Below are positions 15,336 to 27,686 of a stretch of 64,000 bases of DNA, in pieces. Below the pieces are notes generated by a model. That model was given only the letters and a program-made list of their open reading frames with translations, did not search any database and had not been told where the DNA came from. Position 1 is the stretch's first letter, and each line of letters opens with the position of its first letter. The DNA is from Glossina fuscipes (taxonomy: Eukaryota > Arthropoda > Insecta > Diptera > Glossinidae). A program made the position numbers and the translations under genes. Where the stretch lies: assembly GCF_014805625.2 (NCBI RefSeq), contig NW_023998414.1, positions 18,637,006 through 18,701,005 on the forward strand, in the 5' to 3' direction.

Positions 15336-16695
15336 TTATGCATGGCTAGCGTCGGCAGTGTAGGCACCATGCTGATATTTAATTATCCAGACCTTGTCAA
15401 TTATGGCGCCGTTCTGATCATCGGAAACTTGCTCAATATACAAATGCGTGACATTGTATGCTTTCAAACGGGTATAGCCGTAGTCCTGAAATTAAAAGAG
15501 GAAAAAACAAAAAAAAAAAAAAGAAAGCAAATCGTTATTCAATTATGTTTTTCCTAGTTCAACATTTCTACTTGCGTTGCTATGAAATGCATTCCATTCA
15601 GGTAATTCTTTCGAAAATGGTTCGCGATTCTCTTTATTGCCAGCTGAACCAGTTATTATTTGTATGGGTGCCGTAGCATTTATATAAGAGGTATTGTGCA
15701 CTTTAAAATCATACATCGGCCATAAACGTGTATAGAAATGTTCATGAGCAAAAAATTCCACATCAACTCCGTACTTGTAGAACAACTGTTCCAAGCCGAA
15801 CACTTTGAAAGGCGGCAAGCCTTGACGTATAAATGTTTCCAATTCGGTATTACAATCGTATTCCTTATCATCGCTGCAGTACATGGGCCGGTGGCCGTAA
15901 GTAATAATCCACGGGTGTTTGGCTCGATTCTCCGGACTGTTAGCTTGTTTTAGATCATTTTCCAGCCATTCGAACTGTCTAGTTAACAGTTTAAGACCGT
16001 AATTCAGATAATAATAGACTTCGGTTGAAAAACTGATGAAATGTATTGGACCCAAATTGAAGCTGTACCATAGACTATCATGATCGCCGGGCATATTGAA
16101 ACGTGCTTTGTAATTTGAAAAGTTGCTGCAAAAAAATGCAAGCATATACTATATAAAATCACTTTTCATAAACTTTTTTACTATTTCTCCTCATGATTTC
16201 CCGGACACACCATATACGGTACGTAGGCGGCTATGGCCTCAATTTGTTGCATAAAAGCATCACCCACTTCAGCATTATCCGTATCGAAGTCATAGGCAAA
16301 ATCACCTACATGTATAATTGCATCATAGATACCCTGCTGAGTATCTTGTTGTAGACGTGCCATAGATTGGGCATTTTCATTACCCATATCGCCGTATATA
16401 GCTAATCTAGGTGACCATTCACTGCCTTGAGGTACTGTTTTTAAATAAAAGCGTGCTGACCAACCCAAATCGCTACCGCATATGTATTCATAAGAGGTGT
16501 TCCATTTCAAATTTCTTAACACTACCTTATGGATACATTGTTTAGATTTTTTCGGCCCTCCATCAACAAACTGTTTGGCAAAACCTTGGGCGGTCAACCA
16601 TTTATGGGATTTATCAACGTTGTTGCGATAAAAAACCACTGTTTGATTTGTAGCATTGCGCGTAGACCAGGTAATAACAATTTCGTTAGACTTGT
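15336..16695 (-). CDS. Purple acid phosphatase, cassette A (exons 2-4)
   Basis: Metallophosphatase of the animal purple acid phosphatase (ACP7-like) family. These are secreted or lysosomal dinuclear-metal enzymes that release phosphate from monoesters. Exons are 16695-16182, 16125-15576 and 15485-15336, with the stop at 15338-15336. If joined to the signal exon at 25251-25104 the phases fit and the protein is 453 residues. Ligand motifs in that numbering: GDMGNE (151), GDFAYD (180), GNHE (215), YGHRP (298) and AHEH (347). After AHEH this copy has FYTRLWP where its neighbour has TYERLWP. The last intron uses a GC donor (AAC|GCAAGT). No first exon of its own was found between 16.7 and 22 kb. 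An AATAAA overlaps the stop region. Whether it is a separate gene or an alternative 3' half of one gene is open. Confidence 0.9.
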
Positions 16696-19313
16696 CTGCA
16701 AATTCAAAGAGAAGGAAGTAAATAAAATCTGATGATAGAAGGGCCTTGAAAACGTTTTACAGGGTATCATAATAAGACGAATTTTTTGAATTTGTTCGTT
16801 GAAGCAATCTGAACCATAATAATCAGGGCACTCCCTATACTAAACAAAAATACTATTATATAGAAAGATATTAAAGAGTCTATTTTCCGACCGTAGCCAC
16901 AGAGTATTTGAAATTTTATACCCTTTTGCTAGGTAGGTACGTAGATTAGCGGTACCAAACTTTATTGTGTTATTTTTGTCGTAATCCCCCTTTCCCCGAA
17001 ATATTCTGCGAGTTGTTGTCGTACGCGGCAGGTAAATCATCATACATGTGTATTTGAGTCTACAATTTTTTGGAATTTGATTTCTTAGAAAATCGACTAG
17101 TTTTCGTGCAAACTCACATCATTAAATATGGGATTTACCTATCAATATCTTTATCAAATCAGAAAATTCTTAGGCGTCCTTATCCATGCACAGATAAGCA
17201 TTTTGATATCGATTAAGAAAAAGCAGAATTAAAAAAGTTTTTGACGTCATGGGACGCTACTTACTATTATTAATTAATGTATTATTTGAAAATTTCGCAT
17301 TAACATAATACACTTTAAAAACACAATTTGACAAATATATTCTGAATTGAAAATTAATCGCTTCCGTTGCTTTCGTTCATTTTCATTGACTCCGCCAGCC
17401 ATGGGAATGTAAGCGAACCTTCATTGTGTCAACAGTGATTGTATCGCAGCCCAAAGACGGCTGACACAAAAAGACGTTACTCCTACATTCGAGTTGGGAC
17501 TTCAGCTTTGCTAACTTTTTACAAAACTTTATGGCAATTGACAAATCATATGATTATGTATGTGTATATATATATATAAATAACATAAAAAAAAAGAAGA
17601 AAGCAACGCACGACAAGAAATAAAAGCAATTTACTTAAAATTTATAAACTGTTTTATTTATTTATTTTACTTATATATTAGACGAATGTACATTTTTTAT
17701 ATTAAGCAATTGCAATTTTGATTTATACCGTGCATGACTTGTAAGGAATGAAAAACAAACAATAAAGATCATTTATGTTCAGAGTGTTAAAGTATTAAGC
17801 GGTACCTGCTCAAGTATGGACCAATTATCGCACAAATGTGTGCCTAATATATTCATCTACATGTATCTAACCAATTTTCTCTATCAGTAATCGATAAACA
17901 AGCTTATTTTCTTTTATGTCAACTTCTTCTTTCTCATTTTTCACGACTTTGTCGTCTATGTTTACGTTGATTTCTTTGTTTTTGTTTCTAAAACCATATG
18001 TTTTTGTTTACATTTTCCTGTGAAAATCTACAGTAGTGCGGCTGGCTGTATATTGTGTTTTACCACTTAGGAGCTTTTAACGCGATAATAGAAATGATGC
18101 CTCATTGTCTTAGCCCTCTAAGCATTCAATTTAAAAATTCTTAGTAAAATGGGATAAATGTAATATATAAATGTTATATAAGTGTATAAATTTATATAAT
18201 TTATAAGACTAAATGTCATATGCAGACGTAAAAATATAAAAGAGGTTTCATCGTGTTTTCAGCCTAAGGTTAAATATGGTGAGATGATATATATTTTATA
18301 AAATAACCAAATAGATACAAACGACTATACAAGGTATCGCAATTTCAATTGTATTTTCGCTATAGTTTCATAATGAGATTGTTTAGCGAACCTAGGTCTG
18401 TCTTTTTTAATTAATTAAAACTTGTTAATTTTGTGGTAGATTTTCGATTTGCAAATAAAAAAGATAATATTAGGTGTTTGTAAAAATTTTGATCAATGTC
18501 TTCTACAGGTAAAAGTGATAAAGAAACAGGAAACACCAGTGTACGTAACGGTTGAATTTGATGTTTTTGACTTTCCTGCAGAGAAGACAACAGTTTTGCA
18601 TTTCATATTATTGATTTATGCAGCATACGCTGACGCTAATCGTAAAGCGCTCAACATTCTTTATTCAAAATCATCACTTTTTTTGTTTACTTGAAGAAAT
18701 CTGCTGTGGAAGACCACCAAACATGTTCAGAGACTTATGGTTATGTTGCTCCATCATAACTCACTTATTGGTTTTGTGTTTAACGGTTCAAAAATGGCGA
18801 CACGAGTTGACTGAAGATACCATTTTTTTGGTCACTTGTTGCAAAAATCGTTCAGCATACACTGTTCTGCTACACCAATGTAGTCAACAGACATAGCGCT
18901 TCCTAATTACTACTCGTTCACTCGTTCGGTGCAGCATGGCTTGGCTGCCACGCAGGACCGCAAAGTTCAAGAAGCGCGAAAATGGTTTAGTTGATGGACC
19001 GCCGAAAATTATTTTGATTAATATATATTGTACCAATTTTCTACAATATATGCCTCTTTCAAGAGAAAAAGTGATCAACATTTTTGCAAATACGTAACAA
19101 TTTTTCAGGCTGACCCATTATATCGATTTTTTGTCTTCACTCGAAAAGCAAGCAAAGGCTGTTATCGATGTATTATTTGACAGTATTAGAGAATTGCTGC
19201 TGTCTTTGTTGTAAAATTTCTCGAAAGTTCTTTCTATGCAGCTCCATTAAACATTCCGTCCAGCAATTTACATTTGGAAAAATTTAAAAATTAAACAATA
19301 ATATTGCGTCGAA
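16696..19313. other. Spacer/intron between phosphatase A and the LOTUS-Tudor gene
   Basis: AT-rich. Contains repeat R3 copy 2 (17470-17790). I searched the minus strand for a signal-peptide exon ending in the QVHLSFG-like sequence and found none. Frames at 18449-18896 (+) and 18884-19081 (-) are unrecognised and probably spurious. The LOTUS-Tudor promoter should lie at the right end. Confidence 0.5.
17470..17790 (+). repeat. Dispersed repeat R3, copy 2
   Basis: Second copy of the element at 2255-2510, in the same orientation. It shares CTAACTTTTTAC, the AAATCAT-rich stretch, an AAGAAATAAA..CAATTTACTTAAAATTT block, and a distal CAATAAAGATCATTTAT. A third, partial match (ACGAACAATAAAGATAAT) occurs near 22000. 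No open frame. Confidence 0.5.
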
Positions 19314-20811
19314 ATGGAAGTAGACAGCTTAAGCACTGTAAAACAAATAATAAGGGCGCTGATAATTTCATCTCCTGAAGAAATTACACTGGACAAATTA
19401 CGTCGCGATTTTAGGCGCATGGAAGGTAAGCATATACCATTTGGTCGGTTCGGTTACGATACACTCGAGGAGTTGCTACATGCGCTGTCAGATTCCGTAG
19501 AGGTTTTCGGTAGAGGTCCCACTGCGATAATTCGTGTTGTGAAAAGTCAAAAATCCGAACACATACAAAAAATGGTCAAAAATCAAAAGAAGCCAGCAAA
19601 GCATCGCAACGGTCGCATTAAAAAAGTAAACCCGATNNNNNNNNNNCGAGAAACCCCTTGTTAACGATGAGAATATTGAAGGAGGTCAATCTATGCAGCC
19701 TGAAGAAAATCAAGAGAATCCATTTTTTAAAAATGTTGACCGCAATTGCATTACACGTGTCCTTACAATGCGAAATGTTCCATCGCTGGCAAAAGGGCAA
19801 AAAACAAATGAAGAGACAAAGAGCGGGACGGACTACAACATTACTGAAGAAATATTCGAAGAATCTGGAAAACTGTTAGACAAAAGATGCCAAATAGGAT
19901 GTAAGACTGCGAATATCACTCACACAAATATCAGCGCACCAAAGATTAATCCGAAAGCTCATGCTTTGTCAACTTCAAACACAGTTGTTGGGCAACAAGG
20001 AATAAAACCACCACGAAATCATCATGAAAATAATGAACATCAAATAACCTCAAATAAACCAACATCAAAATTGCGGCCTGTAACCGGTGTACAAGAAACT
20101 AACTATATGATGAACGATTTAAACAAAGCGATACCTAAATGCGCCAGAAATGGTATTTTCTTCTGCTTGGATTTTCCCATATCCTCGACACAATATGTCG
20201 GCCAACTACCGCCTAATATGACATTTCAACGTGTTGACGTCGGTACACGTTTAGTGATAATCATAACAGAAATACATAGTCCATACAAGTTCTGGTTTCA
20301 TATATATGAAGATACACATTGTTTGGACACGTTAATGGACAACATGGGGGAATGGTATAAGAAGGTAAACAAAAATGAAATGCGCGTGCCGATCGATTAT
20401 TTGAAGCCAGGGCAATTGTGTGCTGCATTGTTTCGGAATATTTGGCACAGGGCAATGATTACACGATACCCCGTCAAAAATAAAGTCACGGTATCTTTTG
20501 TGGACTATGGTACTGTTTATGAAGTTGATGCCGACGAAATTAAATACTTGACTTTTGATTTTTGTAAGTTGCCGGCTCTGGCGTTGCGTGGTAGTTTATC
20601 GTATGTTAAACCCCGTCGCTCGTACTGGGATAGCGAAGCCAATAAGTATTTTGCAAGCCTTGTAACCGAAACTTTGATTTATGCTAAGATTTCCAAGATT
20701 AATGCTACGCAACATGTCTTTTACATGGTTGCTTGTTGTAACCATGACGACAATGTGATGCAGATGAATAGTGCTCTAATCAAAAAACGTTACGCTTGGC
20801 CAGATGATTAG
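19314..20811 (+). CDS. tej: LOTUS-Tudor germline protein, Tejas/TDRD5-like (split by assembly gap)
   Basis: The N-terminal part starts at the ATG at 19314 and encodes a LOTUS (OST-HTH) domain over about residues 5-80. Seen there are a TVKQIIRALI helix, EEITLDKLRRDFRRMEG, IPFGRFGYDTLEELLHALSD and AIIRVV. After ten N (19637-19646) the frame resumes one base out of register and runs to the TAG... TTAG end at 20811. That part has a low-complexity linker and one extended Tudor domain, with landmarks YKFWFHIYED, HRAMITRYP and VTVSFVDYGTVYEVDADEI. One LOTUS plus one Tudor is the Tejas architecture. Tejas is a nuage protein that recruits Vasa and Spindle-E for piRNA production in the germline. About 495 residues are visible. 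The frame change is best explained by the unknown gap length, not mutation. The gene lies on the opposite strand between the two phosphatase bodies. Symbol by architecture. Confidence 0.85.
19637..19646. other. Assembly gap (10 N) inside the LOTUS-Tudor gene
   Basis: A run of exactly ten N, a conventional placeholder, so true length is unknown. The open frame is continuous on both sides but shifted by one base across it. Confidence 0.99.
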
Positions 20812-22332
20812 CGGAGGAACCCGTAATATTAAAAAGCTAACCGCAAAGTATTTATATTACTTCAGAGATAAGGCTTACTAATGTGAGATCCTCGACGTTA
20901 TTTGTAAAAGTATATGTAAAGTTAATATACGGTTTCATTTCTCCACATTCTAAGTTTTTTATTGGATAAGCTCTGATGGCAGACATGTCATTGTATTAAA
21001 GTCGTTACGAACATTTCAGTTATTTGGCAACTAACGCTAGCACCAAAGACATTTTGTGTCTACCTATGAGGTAGATTAATTTGATCCACAGACTCACAGA
21101 AGTGAAGAGGGGAAGCTGAACGCTCCCACAAGCATTGCTTGATCGAATAGATAGATAGGAGAAAGCAATAATTTTGGAAGATAAAATGACGATGTTGTCG
21201 TATATTCGTTTACAATATTCGCTCTTTGTAAGAACCGTTTGCATGCTCAATCCCAAAATTATGCCCGCGCCCATGGCTAAACAGTAGAAGTATGTATGTA
21301 GAAGCTGGTATATATCATGTTAATAAAAAATATTTCCATATAAGTAATAGTTGCCTACAACTTTTAGGATACGTTACATACATGTATTCTTATAACTACT
21401 TTTTGGAAGCACAAAAATTCTCGATTGTCCCCGGTGTTGAATATATGCCTTAGTTCTTGCAAGAGAGCTTTAATCAAATCGTCCATTGGTGATCGACCAA
21501 ACTCTACCCAGTCCTAGTTCATTGTCGTCTCTTGTCGCAACTATCAAGCCCTTTAAGAAATGTAAGAACAAAACATGAAATCATTTACGTAATTGAACAG
21601 AACTAGCTTTACCAAGTTAAAAGGTTCAGATAATGGAATTTGTTTCCTAAAAGTGTGCATAGCAAGCCAGCGCGCAAATTTGCATAATACAAAACAAAAC
21701 GTCAGGTTGAATGAAGGCGGAAATCTGTTAAAATTGATGTTTGTTTTATTTTATTTTTCATATTATTATTATTATTAATTTAGCCAGAGAATAAATTTGA
21801 AGAGTAAAGACTTAAAGCGCTAGTAGCTAAGGCTTTCGGCTTTATTAAAAACTCCATCGCACTTGAGATTTGAACCCACGATCACTGAGTTGCTAGTCGA
21901 GACTCTTGCCCACTCGGTCACTCAGGCGGATTAATTTTTCATTGTTTGCTTCTTAAGCAAAAAAAAATTTATTTATTTTTTTTTTTTAAATTTGTACTAA
22001 ACGAACAATAAAGATAATATTCAAATATATAATATAGCTAAGTTAACACAGCCCATTCGAGACGGATTGCTCAGTAGTGTGTGCAATACATTTCCGAGCC
22101 CAAAAGAAGGGTGTGCATATCGTATATGGAATGGAATTGAATTGGTATTGGAAATTTATATAAAATGACCTAAAATGACCCCGACTCAAAACTAGGGTCA
22201 GAAAGATGGCCTTCGGAAAAAATGTGCCGCCTCAAATAGGTTAAATAACAAGTATTTTTTGATAAAACAGTAAAATAAAGCTTAGTTGAATGTCGTTTGC
22301 GCTGTAATACTTGTTGTCTTTTTGCGATTAAA
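20812..22332. other. Spacer between LOTUS-Tudor gene and phosphatase B
   Basis: Convergent 3' ends flank this stretch. It holds a tRNA-like SINE (21805-21935, -) and AT-rich sequence. Minus frame 21020-21274 and plus frame 21593-21778 are unrecognised and probably spurious. Confidence 0.5.
21805..21935 (-). repeat. tRNA-Ser-like SINE, copy 1
   Basis: On the minus strand the element starts with GCCTGAGTGACCGAGTGGGC (an A-box-like tRNA head) and continues with TCTCGACTAGCAACTCAG. It then has GTGGGTTCAAATCTC, a B-box-like T-loop. A non-tRNA tail follows, AATAAAGCCGAAAGCCTTAG, then CTACTAGCGCTTTAAG. The acceptor stem does not close, so it is not a functional tRNA. The tail recurs at 56855-56895. 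Confidence 0.7.
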
Positions 22333-23869
22333 TTATAGGCTAAGGTAAGTATCAAGTTTATCTTTAATAAGCCAAAACTCGTCGATGATTGCACCGTGCT
22401 GATCATCAGAAACTTGTTCAAAATGCAAGTGTGTAGCATTATATGCTCTTAGACGTGTATAACCGTAATCCTGTTTTAAAGCAGAAATAATTGTCTTTGT
22501 TTTAAATCTTTCTTAAAGGACAAAACAAATATTTGCAACTATACAAACTTGGCTACGAAAAGCACTCCAGTATGATGCGTTGTGTACGAAATTGTCACGT
22601 CCTTCCTTACATCCCGCAGAACCAGTTATGATATGCACTGGCGCCATTGGATTACGATAAGGTTCTGCTTGGGAGCCATTCATTACGGTATAATTGTAGA
22701 TGGGCCATAGGCGTTCGTATGTATGCTCGTGTGCCCAAATTTCCACATCGACCCCATAATTATAGAAGAGATCTTCCAAACCAAAGGCGTGAAGGAAAGG
22801 CCAGCCCACACGTGTTAAAGTCTCAGAATGTGTACAGTCGTCATTGTCGGTATTGCTACAGTACATAGGTCGATGGCCGTAAACAATAATCCAAGGTTGT
22901 TTGGCTCGATTTTCTTGCTTAGTAGCCTGCTTTAAATCGTTCTCTAACCAATTGTACTGAAAGATCAATGATTTCATGCCATAATTTAAGAAATAATAGA
23001 CTTCCGTCGAAATTCCTATGAAATGTATGGGGCCCAAGTTATAACTATAGAAAAGATTCTCCCAATCGTTTGGCATACTAAAACGGTTGCGATAATGTGA
23101 GAAATTACTGGAAGGATAAAATTTTCAATTAACTTTTTTCGACTATAGATAATAAATTAACATTAGGGGAAGGAACTTACTATCTTTCTTCATGATTTCC
23201 CGGACACACCATATACGGTGTATAAGCCGCTATTGTTTCAATTTGACGCATAAATTCATCACCTACGCGACCGTTATCGCTATTCATGTCATAAGCAAAG
23301 TCACCCACATGTACGATTGCATCATACCTACCACGTTGGCTTTCTTGCTGTAAGCGTGTCAACGATTGAGCATTTTCATTACCCATATCACCGAATATAG
23401 CCACATGTGGTGCCCATCCGCTACCTTCGGGCACAGTACGAAATGCAAATTTTGCCGACCAACCCAACGAACTACCACAGTTGTATATATATTTAGCCGA
23501 TGGCTTCAAGTTATTTAATGTAACCTAATAATATTACATGAAGAGTGAACTTTGTCTTCAAGAACTTTCAATGTCATCTTTACCCTATGTATATACTGAG
23601 ACTTATGTTCACTGCCACCGTCTGTAAATCTTTGCCTACTTCCTCTCGCTAATCGTGTGTATTCTTCATTTTCTCCATATGCCACTAGTGAATCGCCAGG
23701 ATCGTCAACCGTTGACCAAGTTACAATAATATCATGAGGTTGCTCTATATGCGCATTTGTATTCGTTTTTAAAAATTATGAAAAAGAAAACAATATTTAT
23801 TCAATGTTGTAGACAAAGTCTTGAAATTATTGCATATAAAATTATAGCGAGTAAAAGGTTTCCATTATT

Positions 23870-23906
<37 letters not shown>

Positions 23907-25251
23907 TTGTATCACTTCTATACAATCCAAACAAAAATCTGTTTTCTTACTTATAATGATCACTTTTGCCAACTGATTTTATCGACGTTGCCTACTATTT
24001 AATTACATACAATTTACGGCATAGCAATACGAGTTCTTCGGCATTCAATTTTAAGTTAACCTCTTGCGAGGGTAGAGTGAACAGACGAAACTCTATATTC
24101 AACTTGAGCTGAAACTTGAGGAAAAGTATACAATATATATTTCCTAAGATTCGTTTACAATGAGTATATATATATATATCTGCGATATTTATAATCATCC
24201 TTGCTATGTAATTACGCAATGGATTAAAAAACGCTAATATGATTAGATATAGCGCGTAATTCTCCTATAATGGCTTATAAAGTCCGCATCAGCACACATA
24301 GCGTGTCACCGTTAGAAGAGAAAATCTATTTTGATTTCAAATCACTTTTCTCAATTGTTCTTTTAGGTGCATTTAATTTGGAGAACAATCAATATAAAAT
24401 TTTACTACTTACTTACTAAGTTTATCGGAAACTCCGTCACTTTGCCCTTACTTTCTAAATGCGATTCCAATAATTGTCAAGATATTCAAGGTTCAGGATC
24501 AACAGACTTCCAATCTAATTACTAATTACTATAATAACTAATGCAATGTAAGAGCCTTTGGAAGTAATTTTAAATTTAATATATCAGAATTGCAACAATT
24601 GATCCTACACATCGCCTAACACAGCTTATAAATGTTGAATTGTGGAAACTGAGAATATTAAAACATATAAAATAAATTTATATTGCTTCAATTAATTCTC
24701 ACACACGCAATGCAATGAAAGTATTGTTTGAAGACAACAATAAATCCCTTCAATACATGCCTTATTTTTGGAAGATGACATGGTCATGAAAAGAAACTTA
24801 CATAAACAAGTTTCGAATAGCAATAAAATCCGTCTATAAACGGTAACAATAATATAAAAAGGTAGCACTGTACAGGTAAATATTAAGAAAATAATTGCAT
24901 ATCATTGACAAATTGCTTAGTATTGAAATATAAAGAGTCTGCCAATAGACTTGGAACTTGGATACGAAAAAAATTAATCCAACATCAAAGAAACACCCAC
25001 AAAAATGCAATGAGAACACCGTTTTATAAAATTTTTCAACAAATTTCACATTTGTTTAAACTCATACAAGTGAAGTCTTTTCTCTCAATTGTGTTTCACT
25101 TACCCCCAAAAGATAAATGCACTTGTTCTGGTTGATAATGTACTGTTGTCAAGTTTCCCAAACTATCCTGGATTTCATTTGCCAAGACGATCTCATATAT
25201 TGCAATGATTTGCAAAACACATGTTATCATTAATAAATAAAACAAATTCAT
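22333..25251 (-). CDS. Purple acid phosphatase, cassette B (with signal exon)
   Basis: Five exons with consistent phases: 25251-25104, 23744-23584, 23524-23181, 23107-22549 and 22470-22333, giving 449 residues. Exon 1 encodes a signal peptide (MNLFYLLMITCVLQIIAIYE, then a small-residue LANE cleavage region) and YQPEQVHLSFG, the usual start of the fibronectin-like N-terminal domain. Later exons hold DIIVTWST, then the metal-ligand motifs GDMGNE (148), GDFAYD (177), GNHE (212), YGHRP (295) and AHEHTYERLWP (343). The last exon is the characteristic DYGYTRL..HLHFEQVSDDQ tail. All expected ligands are present, so an active secreted or lysosomal enzyme is likely. It is the upstream member of a tandem pair with cassette A. 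Cassette A lacks the intron that here separates exons 2 and 3. Confidence 0.93.
23871..23904. repeat. (CT)n microsatellite in phosphatase B intron 1
   Basis: Seventeen uninterrupted CT units within the 1359-base first intron (25103-23745). The rest of that intron is AT-rich with nothing recognised. Confidence 0.95.
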
Positions 25252-27368
25252 TTTTCTTCTTTATTTCTTCAAGATATTCAATATTCAATATTCAAAGCGT
25301 TATTTGTGCTACTAGTGCACTAAGAAACTGCGAGTTATTTATTATCAGTTAAGAGTATTAAAAGCGTACTTCGCCCAATGTTATCGAAGAGTATTTTTAC
25401 AGAGAAACGGAAAACTGAAAAAAACTAAGGAGAAACTAATGAAGAAAACCACTCAAAAAGAGTGGTTTTCATTTCCATATAAAGTCACATATAAATGTTG
25501 TGCGTTCCGAATTTAACTCAGAATACGTCGATTACTCTTTCAATTCTCAGCAAGTATTGTGAGAGGAGATTTACTTGATTACTTGGCACTATTGAGGTCT
25601 TGCTGGCGTTATTATTGTAAAATGTCGTCTTACGCTGAGAGGAGTTTGAAAAAGAGAGAAACATTAGCGAACATAATTCTCCGCTCAAAACAAACAGCTG
25701 GCGTGTTATTTATTTTATTTTATTTCACTCTTACTTGTTTTATTCTCGGCATTGTTGCGGGGCATCCATAATAAATGTGCAGCAAAGCCAGCGAAGTAAA
25801 TAAAACAAACAATATTTTGGAATTTGAATTCATTTAATTTGGATGTGGATTTTTTGTCGCGGGACTTGTATACAAAATAATGTACGTTACTTTATATATT
25901 GTTATATATTATAATATTTTCACTTGAAGTTCAGCAAATTCTTGCATGTAAAAATTTTTTATCGCTTAAATCGAACTGTCAGCGTGACGTTGAGAAGTGG
26001 TGTTTATTGAAAAAAAAAGGAGTGTTTTGAGGTTTTTCATCAATAGCTTTTCCCTAGACTAGTTATCTGCTTGCAAGGAGATGGGCGACTTCAAACATAT
26101 AACTCTACTGCTTTATATTCAAGTGAGAAATCATTTACTTACTTAGCTATCTGATGTGGTACTGTGTGACTGCGACACACCTTCTGAGAAGTTATCGCTC
26201 ATGCTTATCTGCTCAACTCCACTCAAGCGCTTACCCAATCCAATATTAACATTAGTAAAAACAACACTAGAAACATTTAGTTGATGTTAAATTATATTTA
26301 ATCGCGAATTTTATGCGCACATATATTTAATTTTTTTTTTTTACGATTTTACATTTAAAATTACTCTAAAAATTAAAAATTAGTAAACAACAAGAAAAAA
26401 ACTATAACTTATCTCTTTACCATGAGTCCATCACAAAATTTTCTAAACGAGTAAAAACCTTTCTTCCAAAAGCAAAGTGACTTAATTTTATTTCTCTTTC
26501 CTATTTTACGTTTTCTTAGAAAATTACTTTTATCCTAATATCTTGCCCTCTTTTTTAATTTTTTTTTAAATTATTTAGAGTAATCGTTTGTCGGAACATA
26601 TTGAAAAGTTGATTGACGAGAAATGTTTTCTAAATAAAACTGGCACAGCAAAGCTTTGCAATGCCGACCGCATTTTGCAATGAATTTTAACAGATGAGTT
26701 ATAAAGCTCTTTTAACAGATTACGTGAGACATAAAGTTGGCGGCTTTGCAAATTAAACGATCTGGCAATTTAAGTTGTTAGTTGGGCACTCAACCATTAG
26801 GCAAATACAACACACCGTTGTGCTATAAATTTCCTGTATGTGCTATAAATTTCTTAACCGAAATGAGGATGGCAACAAAGTGTAGAGTTTTCACAAATCT
26901 GAAAATATTTCCTACAGCCTACATAATTTCTGCGTTTATCTCATAACAATTTAAATTGGAAATATTACTTTTCAAAAATTTTGCGATCTCAGCATTTGCT
27001 TGCTTTGCCTACGTAGTTTAAATTTGACACTTAGTGGAACTGAGACATAATGTGTAGTCTTAAACTTTATACAGTTTTGGCTGTTGTTATTAGTTCGAAT
27101 AATCGTAGCTAAAACCTGACAGTACTCCTTAACGTAAACAACATATGAATATCAACTCGGATCTTTTTGTTTTAGAATTATCTCAAATGTTTCAATATTA
27201 ATGGTTTAAAAGAACTACAGACTATTAAGAGCCAAATGACTGTTCAGCTCTGCTCTTATTGTGAAAAAATAATGATTATAGCAAGAAAAACTTGAAAGCG
27301 TACATTCCGAAAGCTTTCACGGAAAGATTCGGATTAATTCGTAATGTGCCTGTCGAATGTGAGGTAGA

Positions 27369-27686
27369 TTGAAGTATCAAAATTGCTGTGTCTTATGTAC
27401 CTATCAGGGCCAGCTAAAAAAGGCGACAACCAGCATTAAAATTGGTTTCAAAGGAAAAGCTCTCCCCAAATCTATCAAGCTTAACTTTTGTGACCCCCCT
27501 GTGAATTACTTTGTATCCACCTTAAAACAATGCTTTAAGTTGGCAGATATAGGCATGTGTCGACGTTTTGCAAAGCCAAGAAAAGCAGGTGGCGCAATTG
27601 TGGTAAGTCCCCTAAGTGTATCGAAAACTGCGAAACAATGGGGTATCTGTCCTGTAGTTCAAGTTCAAGTGAACACGACATTTTAA
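27369..27686 (+). mobile_element. Non-LTR retrotransposon ORF1 (gag-like) relic
   Basis: A 105-codon open stretch containing GFKGKALPKSIKLNFCDPPV, then QCFKLADIGMCRRFAKPRKA. This is the order seen in Jockey/I-type ORF1 proteins, where F.G..LP..V precedes a zinc knuckle C.KC...GH....C. Here the knuckle cysteines and the histidine are largely lost (QCFKLADIGM). There is no reverse transcriptase nearby. It is read as a decayed fragment; the family is inferred from motif order. Confidence 0.45.

Noticed and set aside
21840..21935. Possible tRNA gene (A and B boxes)
   Set aside because: The acceptor stem does not pair, and a shared tail recurs elsewhere, so it is a SINE.
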